A stretch of DNA of 64,000 bases from positions 93,417 to 157,416 of the forward strand of contig NZ_BLTJ01000010.1 of NCBI RefSeq assembly GCF_013282095.1, read 5' to 3'. The stretch is from Enterocloster alcoholdehydrogenati. Lineage in GTDB: Bacteria; Bacillota; Clostridia; Lachnospirales; Lachnospiraceae. The position numbers were made by a program, and so were the translations under genes. Numbering within the stretch: position 1 is the first letter of the stretch; the number at the start of each line of letters is the position of its first letter. The notes under the pieces are model-generated. The model made no database searches. It was not told the DNA's origin and saw only the letters and a program-made list of their open reading frames with translations. This document shows, one piece after another, positions 16,620-26,800 of the stretch.

Positions 16620-17699
16620 TCATTCTCCTAAAAACTCTGCCAGGCTGCGGTAGCGTTCCCCCTGCAGCCCCTGGGTTTCTGCGGCTGTCACCATGGAATT
16701 AAGAATCGCCTCTTCCTCTGCCTCAGCCGCTGCCAGAAACGCCCGGTTAATGGTCTCCTCCGGAATCGCCGCAAGCATCCGAAGCTCCTCCTTCTCCCTG
16801 CGCAGCTTCACGGATGGAACCCGGTTGGCTGTGGTGAATCCAATCATCACCTCTCCGCTTCCATGGCCCATATAAGCGCCTGTACGCGCAATCCCGGCGC
16901 CCAGCCGGCGGATAATGCGCTTTAGCTGGCGGGCCGTTACCGGCAGATCGGTCGCCAAAATACTCATGATCGAACCCTTGTCCTGTTCAGAAAAGGCTGT
17001 TTTCCCTTCCTTCCCCGTTTCTTCCCGCTGACATTTTTTAAGAATTTCACGGCCCAGGGCCTTTCCGTCCACCACCAGATCCTCCGTTGCCCCGAAATTT
17101 GACTGCACCAGAACGCCGATGGTATACTCCCTTCCGCCAATCTCCACCACACGGGAGGCGGTGCCGATACCGCCCTTTAATCCATAGCAGACCGTTCCGG
17201 TTCCAGCCCCCACGGCTCCCTCTTCGGGATCCTCGCAGGCATGAGAGAAGGCATACTCCACCTGCTCCTGGCCAATAATGCGGCTGCTGATCCGGTTGAT
17301 CCGGCTGTCATTGCACTCTCCCACTGCCGGGTTAATACTGAGAGCCGGTGCGCCGTCTCGTTCACACTCCCTAAGTACATGATCCGCCACTGCATCCCAG
17401 ACCCGTCCTACATTCAGTGTGTTGGTAAGGGCAATGGGCGTTTCCAGAGTTCCCAGCTCCTCAATCTGCATCAGGCCGGCGCTTTTTCCAAATCCGTTGT
17501 GCACATAGGCAGCCGCTGTATATGGGTTTAAAAATGCATTATCCGTTCCCGGCAGAATCACCGTTACGCCGGTGCGGCTCTCCCCGTCCCTTACCGTACA
17601 GTGTCCTGCCAGAACTCCCGGCACATCTGTAATCTTATTTCTCTTTCCCTGTTTCATCCGTCCCGGATAAATACCGTAATCCCGGATCCTTTTTTGCAT
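16620..17699 (-). CDS. P1-family (DmpA-type) aminopeptidase
   Basis: A 359-residue N-terminal-nucleophile hydrolase of the DmpA/L-aminopeptidase D-esterase family. The precursor is expected to cleave itself between Gly242 and Ser243 (DKGSIMSILATDLPVT), giving two chains with Ser243 as catalytic residue. Other family motifs visible are ITDVPGVLAGHCTVRDG at the N-terminus, NTLNVGRVWDAV and GAGTGTVCYGLKGGIG. ATG at 17699 fits AGGAG spacing better than the in-frame GTG at 17702. It is paired with the M42 peptidase gene. Preference for L- or D-residues cannot be read from sequence. Confidence 0.88.
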   Translation of the reverse strand: MQKRIRDYGIYPGRMKQGKRNKITDVPGVLAGHCTVRDGESRTGVTVILPGTDNAFLNPYTAAAYVHNGFGKSAGLMQIEELGTLETPIALTNTLNVGRVWDAVADHVLRECERDGAPALSINPAVGECNDSRINRISSRIIGQEQVEYAFSHACEDPEEGAVGAGTGTVCYGLKGGIGTASRVVEIGGREYTIGVLVQSNFGATEDLVVDGKALGREILKKCQREETGKEGKTAFSEQDKGSIMSILATDLPVTARQLKRIIRRLGAGIARTGAYMGHGSGEVMIGFTTANRVPSVKLRREKEELRMLAAIPEETINRAFLAAAEAEEEAILNSMVTAAETQGLQGERYRSLAEFLGE

Positions 17700-17797
17700 C
17701 ACATCTCTCCTGCCTCTCTTACAGTCTCATCCAAGTATACTGTTTTTCCCTTCTTTTGTAAATCCCTGCATACCCGGTTACGGCAAAAGAACCTGTT

Positions 17798-18799
17798 TTA
17801 CGCCGCGCCCCTCCCATTACCTGTCCGGCAGGCTGCTTCAAACTCATGAAGTTTTTGTGCCGCCTCTCGATTTAAATTCTCTGGAACGGCAATCTGGATG
17901 GAAACATACTGGTCGCCCCGGACAGAGGACACGCCGGATGAGACAATGCCTTTTCCGCTTAAGCGGATCCTGGAGCCCGACTGGGTTCCTGGAAGGATTT
18001 TACACAGAACATCGCCATAAAGGGTACTTACTCTGGCCTCTCCCCCAAAAACGGCCGTGGTAAAGGGGATGGCAGCTGTAGTGTAAATATCCTTTCCCCG
18101 GCGTTCAAAGCCCGGACGGCTCCCCAGCCTTACCTTTAAAAGCAGATCCCCTGCCTCCGCCCCCTTCGTTCCGGGCGCCCCCTTTCCCCTTAAGCGAATG
18201 GTCTGACCCTCGTCAATACCTGCAGGAATCTGTACCTGAAACGTCTTTCTGCTTCCATCCGGCGCCGTCAGAGTAACCGCCTGCTCGCCGCCGAAGGCGG
18301 CAGCATCAAAGGGTATTTCTATCTGGGCGGTTATATCCTGCCCCCGGCTCTTGGTATTTTCCCTGCCGCGGCCGTGAAACATTGATCCAAAGATATCGCC
18401 AAACAGATCGTCGTCCTCTCCGCCTTCAAAATGCCAGCTGCGGTATCCTCCATTTCCATCCTGAAAATGGCCGGAAAACCCGTCTGAGTAACCGGAAAAG
18501 CCAGAAAATCCGCCAGCGCTTCCTCCAAAGCCATGTGTCCTCTGCGTATCTGCCCGAAATCCGCCAACGCCGTCAAAGGCGCTGCTTCCATACTGGTCAT
18601 AGATCTTCTTTTTCTCAGGATCGCTTAAAATGGTATACGCCTCCGTCGCTTCCTTAAAGCGTTCCGCAGCCCGGCTATCGCCCTCGTTGCTGTCCGGATG
18701 ATACTTTTTGGCCAGCTTACGGTAAGCCTTCTTAATCTGGGACGCATCCGCATCGCGGCTGATCCCTAACACTTCATAATAATCTCTCTTTTCTTTCAA
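17798..18799 (-). CDS. DnaJ/CbpA-like co-chaperone without zinc finger
   Basis: A 333-residue J-domain protein. The J domain (about 5-70) has HPD at 34-36, needed to stimulate DnaK ATPase. A Gly/Phe/Ser-rich linker follows (about 75-125), then two C-terminal substrate-binding lobes. The CxxCxGxG repeats of true DnaJ are missing, so it is a CbpA (type II) protein. TTG at 18799 is preferred because AAGGGG sits just before it; an ATG at 18835 lies in a hairpin (CCCTGGAA / TTCCAGGG, 18847-18868) and is a weaker choice. dnaK and grpE are not nearby. Confidence 0.87.
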   Translation of the reverse strand: MKEKRDYYEVLGISRDADASQIKKAYRKLAKKYHPDSNEGDSRAAERFKEATEAYTILSDPEKKKIYDQYGSSAFDGVGGFRADTQRTHGFGGSAGGFSGFSGYSDGFSGHFQDGNGGYRSWHFEGGEDDDLFGDIFGSMFHGRGRENTKSRGQDITAQIEIPFDAAAFGGEQAVTLTAPDGSRKTFQVQIPAGIDEGQTIRLRGKGAPGTKGAEAGDLLLKVRLGSRPGFERRGKDIYTTAAIPFTTAVFGGEARVSTLYGDVLCKILPGTQSGSRIRLSGKGIVSSGVSSVRGDQYVSIQIAVPENLNREAAQKLHEFEAACRTGNGRGAA

Positions 18800-19048
18800 T
18801 CTTCTCACCCCTTGCAGCCTTTGTGTGCAGGCCATTGTAAATATCCCTGGAAAATGGATTCCAGGGAGTGGTCTGTTCCTTTTTTTGTTCTATTTATTAT
18901 ATAACACGCATACTTACTGGTGTCAAGGGGATTTCACTATTGTACTCTGAAGCAGCACTAGAATCTGCCCTCAGAATGTATATTGTCTCCTCGCCCCATA
19001 TCTGCTATACTTGATAAAACTACGCAAATACAGGAGGAGTTTACATCT

Positions 19049-19879
19049 ATGAGCTATGCAGACCAGTTATTCATACAGAACTGTAAAGATATTTTGGAAA
19101 ACGGCGTATGGGATACGGATTATGAGGTCCGTCCGGTATGGGAGGACGGTACGCCGGCCCATACCATCAAGCGGTTCGGCATTGTGAACCGCTACGACCT
19201 GACAAAGGAATTTCCCGTGATCACCCTCAGGCGCACGGCCTTTAAATCAGCCGTGGACGAACTGCTGTGGATCTGGCAGAAGAAATCAAACAATATCCTC
19301 GATCTCAAGAGCCACATCTGGGATTCCTGGGCCGATGAGACAGGAAGCATCGGAAAGGCCTATGGCTATCAGCTGGGGGTAAAACACCATTACAAAGAAG
19401 GCGACTTTGACCAGGTAGACCGGATCCTTTACGATTTAAAGCACAATCCCTTAAGCCGCCGGATCATGTCCAATATCTACAATCACCACGACCTTTCGGA
19501 AATGAATCTGTATCCCTGCGCCTACAGTATGACCTTTAATGTATCCGGGAATACTTTAAACGGCATCTTAAACCAGCGTTCCCAGGATATGCTGACCGCC
19601 AACAGCTGGAACGTGTGCCAGTACGCCATACTGCTCCATATGTTTGCGCAGGTAAGCGGCTTAAAGGCGGGCGAGCTGGTTCACGTCATCGCAGACGCCC
19701 ATATTTATGACCGCCACATTCCCATGGTGGAGGAACTGATCAAACAGGAGCCATTTGAGGGCCCCTCTCTGTGGATCGATCCCTCTGTTAAGGATTTTTA
19801 TCAGTTTACCACTGACAGTTTCCGACTGGAGCATTATAACTTCCACACCTTTGAGCACAAAATACCTGTGGCCATTTAA
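19049..19879 (+). CDS. thyA: Thymidylate synthase
   Basis: ThyA (276 residues) makes dTMP from dUMP using methylene-tetrahydrofolate. The active-site cysteine is Cys157 in LYPCAYSM. The phosphate-binding arginines are in LSRRIMSN and the dUMP-contacting residues in LNQRSQDMLTANSWN. The usual PCH triplet reads PCA here, a variant also found, as far as I recall, in the phi3T-like/B. subtilis ThyA group. ATG at 19049 is preceded by AGGAGGAG; the longer frame from 18983 is rejected. A bidirectional terminator separates it from convergent addA. dUMP supply could come from the dUTPase encoded 13 kb away. Confidence 0.95.
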   Translation: MSYADQLFIQNCKDILENGVWDTDYEVRPVWEDGTPAHTIKRFGIVNRYDLTKEFPVITLRRTAFKSAVDELLWIWQKKSNNILDLKSHIWDSWADETGSIGKAYGYQLGVKHHYKEGDFDQVDRILYDLKHNPLSRRIMSNIYNHHDLSEMNLYPCAYSMTFNVSGNTLNGILNQRSQDMLTANSWNVCQYAILLHMFAQVSGLKAGELVHVIADAHIYDRHIPMVEELIKQEPFEGPSLWIDPSVKDFYQFTTDSFRLEHYNFHTFEHKIPVAI

Positions 19880-19906
19880 AAACGATCCCGCACAGGCAGT
19901 TAAAAC

Positions 19907-19968
19907 AAAGCCCGGATCTCATTCATCTCCTGTCTGCTGACAGGTCTGTGAACACACATCCGGGCTTT
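19907..19968. terminator. Bidirectional terminator between thyA and addA
   Basis: Perfect 11-base arms AAAGCCCGGAT / ATCCGGGCTTT with an inner CCTGT / ACAGG hairpin. T-rich sequence follows on the plus side (CTTTATA) and AAAACA precedes on the other. Confidence 0.8.
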
Positions 19969-20019
19969 CTTTATACCTTCTATAAGCTCTGCTTCCCGCC
20001 CATCCCAACGTCCATATGC

Positions 20020-23000
20020 TTAAACGGCAATCTCCTTTTGCAGAGCAAAGGAATAGATAAAACGGCCTGCTGCCTTTTTTCCTGTGATCTGACACAGGGC
20101 GCGCTCATAGCTGTCGATCTGAACCTGATAGCGCTCTTTTAACAGCTCTGCCCCCTTTTCTCTGTCCTTTCGCAAAATGCGGTCCGTTTTATAATCGATC
20201 AGTATAAGGCCCTCTGCCTCCTCCATGTAGGCATCAATCACGCCCTGAACCAGTACCAGCTCTTTAGACCCCTCATATCCCATCTTGGCTGCCGGAACAC
20301 CGATCATAAACTGCTGTTCCTTAAAAAGCCGGCCTTCGGCCTGAGCCAGGGCCATCCGTTCCCCCAGCGGACTTTCCAGAAATCTCCATATATCTTTAGG
20401 ATCTACCCATTCATAGGACTCCTGATCCAAATAGCCCTGTTCATGCAGTGAAAGCAATGCCTTTTTTGTATCGGAAAGGCTGTGGATCTTGTGAAACGGC
20501 AGACATTCCAGAGCGCGGTGGTAGGCCGTTCCCCTGCTGGCTCCTCCGGGACGAAACACCGGTTCCGGTTTCTTTTCCTCCGCTTCCCCTGTATTTTCTT
20601 TCGCCTCATCGCCCTCCGGTTCCAGTTCCCTGATCCATCCATCTTCTCCCCGTTCTGTCCCCATGGCGGCTTCGTCACGGCCGATCTGACTCTGCTTTTT
20701 CAGTTCTGAAACAGACATCATCGTGTACAGTCTTGTATCTGCCTGATAGGGATATTGGTAGGAAAATGCCCGTTCCAGGTTTTCCTTCATACCGGCGTCA
20801 TAAGTCTGGTCCAGCTTCAATTCCAGAAGATCTTCCCTGGCCATTTTGCGGCCTATCTGACGGGTCACCTCCCGGCCCACCAATTCCTCGATCCTCAGCT
20901 GTATCATTTCAAAATGATCCCTGGGCACAGCCGGGGCCGCCATCAGCACCCAGTCCAGATAGGAGCCAGCCCCGGACAGGATAGTAAATGGGATCTGTCC
21001 CCTGTTTAAGGGCACTTCTTTCCATTTCTCCAGTTTGCTTTCCAGAGAGCGGTCGGTGCCGGTCATAATCAGAGCCTCCTTGGCACGGGTCATGGCTACA
21101 TAGAGAACCCGCAGTTCCTCACCCATGGTTTCTAATTCCATCCGCCGCTTTAAGGCCTGTTTTTTTAAGGTCGGAGTTTTGACCCGAAGCTCCAGATCCA
21201 GGCAATCCGAAGCGGCTCCCAGGTCTGCGTCAAGAAGGAGTGATCCGCAGGCGTCCTGGCGGTTGAATTTTTTCCCCATGCCCGCCAGAAATACCACCGG
21301 AAATTCCAGTCCCTTACTCTTATGAATACTCATTATCCGCACCACACTGTTTTCCTCTCCAGCGGCTGCGGCCTCCCCAAAGTCGGTATCGTATTTCTTT
21401 AACCGTTCAATATATCTTACAAAATGAAACAGGCCCTTGTAGCTGGTGTTCTCATAGGCCGCCGCCTTTTCTACCAGCATATCCAGATTGCCCCGGCGTG
21501 TTTCCCCGGCCGGCATAGCGGATACATAATCATAATAGCCGGTGCGTCTGTATACATAGTACAAAAGTTCGTGGATAGGGAGATAGCGGGCTTCTGTGCG
21601 GAAATCCGCCAACATGGCCTGAAAATATTCCAATTTTTCCCATATAGACCGCGCCTGGGCTTCGGGAATCTCTGCTGCTCCAACCAGGAGCTGTTTTTCT
21701 GTCTCCTGGCCGTCCACAGCCTGCCCGCTGACCTTTCCCCCCTGGGCTTCCTCCTCCCACAGCTTCCACGCTCCATACACGCCGCGATCCTGCCCTTTTT
21801 TAGCGTTCTTCTTATAAGCCGCCATCATCCAGGCCATCTCATCATCGCTCATGCCCACAATCGGCGAGCGGAGCACCGCAGCCAGAGGAATGTCCTGCAT
21901 GGGGTTGTCAATAACGGACAGCAGACTTAACACCGTCTCTACCTCCGTGGTGGAAAAATATCCCGTCCGGGTCTGTGCTCTGGCCGGGATTCCCTCGTTC
22001 ATCAGCACGCTGACCATTACCTCAGACCAGCCGGTCATGCTCCGCAGAAGGATCACCATATCCCCCAGCCTGGCCCGGCGGTAGCTTTCCATCTCCTTAT
22101 CCCATACAAGAAGTCCCCCTTTCTCATCCGTCAGACGCCGGATCTCCCCTGCGATCATCTTGGCCTCAAGTTCTCTGGCCGTATAGTCCATGGCGTCCTC
22201 ATCCAGCTGTTTCAGGGCCGCAGCCCCCGTATCGGCAAACAACAGACGCGACGGGATCCCTGCCATTCCCTCTGCCGGCGCAAAGGAGGCTCCCGGATAA
22301 AGAGCTGTTTCCTCCGTGTATCGGATCCCGCCCAGATTCTCTGTCATGATCTGATAGAAAATGTCATTGATAAAGTGAAGAACCGTATCCCTGCTGCGGA
22401 AGTTCTGCTGAAGCTCGATCATCTGACGTGGACTTTCCTCCCTTGTATAGGAGGCATATTTTTCCATAAAAAGCTCCGGTCTTGCCAGACGGAACCGGTA
22501 GATGCTCTGCTTCACGTCTCCTACCATAAACACGTTTGGATGGCCGATCCGCTCTCTGGAAATGCTGCCGATCAGCGTTTCCTGCACCAGATTGCTGTCC
22601 TGGTACTCATCCACCAGAATCTCCTCGTACTGGCTGCGCAGTTCCTCTGCTGCCGCAGAAGGCTGTCTGGATATCTCCCATGCTCCCTTTTTCTGCTGCC
22701 CATCCATGTCCCCGTGCTCCTGATGAACCTCTTCCAGCAATACCTCCAGCGCCAGATGCTCCAGATCATTAAAATCCAGCACATTTCTCTCCCGCTTTGC
22801 CTCCCGGTACGCCTGATCAAAGCGTTCAGCCATATCCAGAAGCACCCGGATCACGGTCTGTGTTCCTGCGATAGCCTGGACGGCCTCCTCAGGGTTCTGA
22901 AACCCATAGCTGTCCCTGCATTTCTCCGCAGCCTTCTTTACACGGGTGCGGCAGCCGCTTACATACTCCTTTTTTTCCGGGTCAATCTCCTTGCTTCTGG

Positions 23001-23862
23001 CCGCTGCCAGACGGTCAAAGGAAAGCTTGCCCAGCGCCTTATGCATTTCCTGAAAGCGGCCGCTCTCTGCCGCCTTTTTTACCGCCTCAAGGCGCACAAT
23101 ATCCTGTTCCAGCATAGGCTCGTAGACCCTGGGGCCGTTCTCCTCCCGACACACCTCAAGGGCGTCCCGGATCTGCTCTGCCAGTTCTCCCATCTGAAGA
23201 GCCGCATCCCTTAACAGAAACTCCATCCAGGGGCTTTCATCCAGATTTCCCTCTGCCTCCCGTTCTAACTGCCGCCGGCATCCGTCTATCCACTCTCCGG
23301 GCCAGGGATGACTCTGGGAAAACTGCCAGGCCTGCAGAATCACGTCCTCCATGGCCCTGTCTGATTTTCCCGCCCCGAACTGCTCTGCAAACTGAAGAAA
23401 CTCCTCCTTCCCCTCCTGGTAGCATTCCTCCAGCAGTTCCTCCATCACATCGCCCTTAAGCAGGGTCAGCTCCCCCTCGTCACCGATCCGAAACGCCGGA
23501 TCAATATCCAGCCTGTTATAATGGTTTCGGATCAGATTCAGGCAGAAGCTGTCAATAGTCATGATCTGGGCCTGAGGGATCAGGGCCGCCTGAAGCCACA
23601 GATGTTCATTCATGGGATCCTCCCGCAGCCTTTTCTCCACCGCCGCACCGATACGCTCCCGCATCTCAGCGGCGGCTGCACTGGTAAAGGTCATCACCAG
23701 AAGCTGGTCAATATTTAAGGGATGCTCCCCTTCGCTGATCATGCAGATGATCCTTTCTACAAGCACCGCCGTCTTTCCGCTGCCAGCAGCCGCAGAAACC
23801 AGGAGACTGCGGTTTCTGCTGTCAATGACCTGCTTCTGTTTCTGGGTCCATTTTACTGCCAT
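20020..23862 (-). CDS. addA: AddAB helicase-nuclease, subunit A
   Basis: AddA (1280 residues) is the 3'-5' SF1A helicase and nuclease subunit that resects double-strand breaks up to Chi and loads RecA. Walker A is AAAGSGKT at 24-31. Further helicase motifs are VDEYQDSN, QSIYRFRLARPELF and RIMSIHKSKGLEFPVVFLAGM. The C-terminal PD-(D/E)xK nuclease carries GTAYHRALE and LILIDYKTDRI. ATG at 23862 follows GGAGGGAG and lies within the 3' end of addB (41-base overlap), so the genes are coupled. Full length. Confidence 0.97.
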   Translation of the reverse strand: MAVKWTQKQKQVIDSRNRSLLVSAAAGSGKTAVLVERIICMISEGEHPLNIDQLLVMTFTSAAAAEMRERIGAAVEKRLREDPMNEHLWLQAALIPQAQIMTIDSFCLNLIRNHYNRLDIDPAFRIGDEGELTLLKGDVMEELLEECYQEGKEEFLQFAEQFGAGKSDRAMEDVILQAWQFSQSHPWPGEWIDGCRRQLEREAEGNLDESPWMEFLLRDAALQMGELAEQIRDALEVCREENGPRVYEPMLEQDIVRLEAVKKAAESGRFQEMHKALGKLSFDRLAAARSKEIDPEKKEYVSGCRTRVKKAAEKCRDSYGFQNPEEAVQAIAGTQTVIRVLLDMAERFDQAYREAKRERNVLDFNDLEHLALEVLLEEVHQEHGDMDGQQKKGAWEISRQPSAAAEELRSQYEEILVDEYQDSNLVQETLIGSISRERIGHPNVFMVGDVKQSIYRFRLARPELFMEKYASYTREESPRQMIELQQNFRSRDTVLHFINDIFYQIMTENLGGIRYTEETALYPGASFAPAEGMAGIPSRLLFADTGAAALKQLDEDAMDYTARELEAKMIAGEIRRLTDEKGGLLVWDKEMESYRRARLGDMVILLRSMTGWSEVMVSVLMNEGIPARAQTRTGYFSTTEVETVLSLLSVIDNPMQDIPLAAVLRSPIVGMSDDEMAWMMAAYKKNAKKGQDRGVYGAWKLWEEEAQGGKVSGQAVDGQETEKQLLVGAAEIPEAQARSIWEKLEYFQAMLADFRTEARYLPIHELLYYVYRRTGYYDYVSAMPAGETRRGNLDMLVEKAAAYENTSYKGLFHFVRYIERLKKYDTDFGEAAAAGEENSVVRIMSIHKSKGLEFPVVFLAGMGKKFNRQDACGSLLLDADLGAASDCLDLELRVKTPTLKKQALKRRMELETMGEELRVLYVAMTRAKEALIMTGTDRSLESKLEKWKEVPLNRGQIPFTILSGAGSYLDWVLMAAPAVPRDHFEMIQLRIEELVGREVTRQIGRKMAREDLLELKLDQTYDAGMKENLERAFSYQYPYQADTRLYTMMSVSELKKQSQIGRDEAAMGTERGEDGWIRELEPEGDEAKENTGEAEEKKPEPVFRPGGASRGTAYHRALECLPFHKIHSLSDTKKALLSLHEQGYLDQESYEWVDPKDIWRFLESPLGERMALAQAEGRLFKEQQFMIGVPAAKMGYEGSKELVLVQGVIDAYMEEAEGLILIDYKTDRILRKDREKGAELLKERYQVQIDSYERALCQITGKKAAGRFIYSFALQKEIAV

Positions 23863-26800
23863 TTTCTCCCTCCTTCTCAATCTCCTGCCAGATTTCCTCT
23901 GCCTTCATGGACTTCAGCCGTCTGAAGCCGTATCCTGCCGTCTTGGTATCAAAGCCGCAGACTGCATGATAAGGACAGTAATCACAGGCTGTCCGGTTCC
24001 CCTGCTTATAAGGCCGCAGCCCCGTCTCTCCCTCCAGGATCTGCCGTCCTGAGGTTTTAAGTTTCCTTCCCACAAAGGCGCGAAGCTCCTCAAACTGTCT
24101 GGCTCCCGCTACGCTGGAGCGGGTTTCCTGAACATAGCCGTCCTTCATAGCCACCGGGATCACATCCGATTCCTTCTCGATCTCCCGGTCCAGATGGCGG
24201 ATAACGTCAAGTTCACTGTTTACCAGGCCGTTCATGCGAAGCTGGCGCAGAATCTGATGCTCGATGTCCTCTTTTGTCATTTCACCGTCTTTTTCTGCCA
24301 CCGGATCCTTGATATTATAGTAGAATATTCCCGCAGGCACCGCCTGCTTTCCGGGATTTTTCCGCTCCTCCATCTCCAGGGCCGCATCCATATAGACCAC
24401 CAGCTGAAGCTGCAGACCGTAGTAAAGGGCCGCCAGATCAAAGGAGGTATTTCCTGATTTATAATCAATGATCTTTACAAAAATATGCTCCTCGTCCTCG
24501 CACAGATCCAGACGGTCGATCCGCCCCTTTAGCTGCAGCTCCTCATCCTCCGACAGGCGGATCCGCATGGCCCGCAGATCATCGATAGCTGAAAATGACA
24601 CTTCAAAACCAGCAGGTACAAAATCGCCTTTTTTCACCTGCTCTGCCAGCGCCCAGATCGTCCGGTCCGTGATCCGCTCCACCCTCTGAGCCAGATAGGC
24701 ATTGCGGGCTGAGCTGGCCATGATTGTGTTGCCGTACTGCTCCGTCACCTGCGCCACACATTCCTTTACCAGGGCTTTTCTCTGGGCCTCAGTGATCCGG
24801 CTCCAGTCCAGTTTCTGATCCCGGATGAACCGGAAACACAAATCGATGGACTGATGGAACAGATTTCCCATATCCACTGCCTCCAGCCGATATTCCTGTC
24901 GCTCCATCAGTTCCAGGCCATATTTAAGGAAATGGGCGTATGCGCAGGAGGCAAACTGCTCCAGACGTGTTACGCTGCCCTGCAGGGTCTGGCCGTAGAG
25001 CGCCCTGGCCGCAGCCCTCCCGATGCCTCTGTCCTCATAGGTAAAAAACGCTGCGTCTACCAGCTGCTTCACCTGTTTCTGGTACGCCTCTTCACTGTAA
25101 AAACGACGGTACAGTTCTAAAAATGCCTGTTCCCTGTGGGAACTGGCCGCCGCCTCTCTCAGCCCCCCAATCAGCATTTCCCTTCCGTCCCAGGGGGTGA
25201 GAATGGGACGCCCCTCTGCAAAGCAGCTTTCTTGCGAAAGCCCCTGAAACAGCTTTTTCACCTCGCCGATCAGGCTGGACGGCCGTGCGCTCTTTCCGTC
25301 TTTTGAAGCAGCGGCCCAGGTAAGAACCAGCTGGCGGGAAGGCTTTGACAGCATAAGGTAAAGGTAAAATTTCTGGATACAGCCATCCTCTCTTGCCGTT
25401 GGAGCCAACTCCATGTGAAAGGTGCGAAACACCTCGCGGTCACCGTCCGTCAAAAGGCTGCCTCCCGATTTTCTCTGGGGTACAAGCCCCTCGTTCAGCC
25501 CCGCAAAAAACAGCACCTTCACCGATTCCAGACGGCTTCGCGTAAGGTCGCCGATGATGACCTGATCCGCCGTAGCCGGAATCACGCCCACCCGGATTTC
25601 CTCAAAACCAGCTTCCAGAATCTGAATATAATTCTTCCTGTCTGCCTTTTCATCTCCCAAAAGACCTTCCAGGCGGAAAAAAAGTTCCTCCACCCGCTCA
25701 TAGACCTGACCGTACTCCTTTGCCAGGTTCTCATCCCCCGGACGATGACGTCCGGCAAAAAAGTCTGAGTATTCCTCCAGCTTTTCCTTTAATTCCATTT
25801 TTTCCAGAAAACGGCGCAGAGCCGCCGTCACAGAAGAAATAGTGGCCTCTTCCTTCTGAAACGCTTCCCGCAGCTCCTTTAGCGGCTCCAAAATCCACTG
25901 ACGGTAAGCGTTCAATTCCTCCAGATTGATCCGTTCTCCACCCCGATAGGGCTTATCCCAGGTCTGCTCCCACTGTTTCCATCCCCGGATGCCCAAAGCT
26001 CTTACATAATTTTCCAGACGATCCGTTAAAACAGGAATCTTTTCCCGTACCCATTGCTCTTCCTTGTCGGCTGCAGCGTTCTTCCCTGAAAGGGCCTCCC
26101 TTTCCCCCCGGTCATACACCAGCCCCGTTTTCAAATACCGGAACACGCTCTCATAGGAACAGTCCTTCACAGTCTCTAAGGCCGCCCGTATTAACTCCAC
26201 CAGAGGATTTTCCAGAATGCTCTTCTTCTGATCCATAAAATACGGGATTCCCGCCTCGTCAAAAGGATGGGACAGTTCCCGTCCATAGGACGCCGGATCC
26301 CCGGTAATCACCGCCATATCCCGGTAACGCAACCCTTTTTCCCGTACCAGGCGGCTTATGCAGGTACAGATATAGGCCGCCTCCTCTGCCGCTGTCTTTC
26401 CCTGACAAATTTGTATATCCGACGTTTCGTTGGTCCATACCTTCCCTGTATACCGGTAGAGGTTTCGTTCCAGAAAGTCCAGGCTTTCGCTGTCCTTAAA
26501 CCGCCAGCCGGGACGGCGGTCACAGCGCACCTCCCTTTTCACCTCCACATGGCGGCGGTCTGCCAGCTCCTTTAACCGGCACACCGTATGGCGTCCCATA
26601 TAAAAAAGATGCTGAATGCTGCATTCCTTATAGGGATTCTCCCGCAGATCCACTGTCACCGTGCACACCACATCTCTGGCATGGAGCATAAATAATTCCG
26701 CCAGCCGGTACTGTACGGGCGTAAAGCCCGTATAACCGTCCAGATAGATGACGCTGTCTGCCAGTTTTTCCCATCGAGGCAGTTCCCTGCACAGGATATC

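Noticed and set aside
18847..18868. Hairpin CCCTGGAA / TTCCAGGG upstream of the DnaJ-like gene as a CIRCE (HrcA) operator
   Set aside because: Arms do not resemble the CIRCE sequence TTAGCACTC / GAGTGCTAA.
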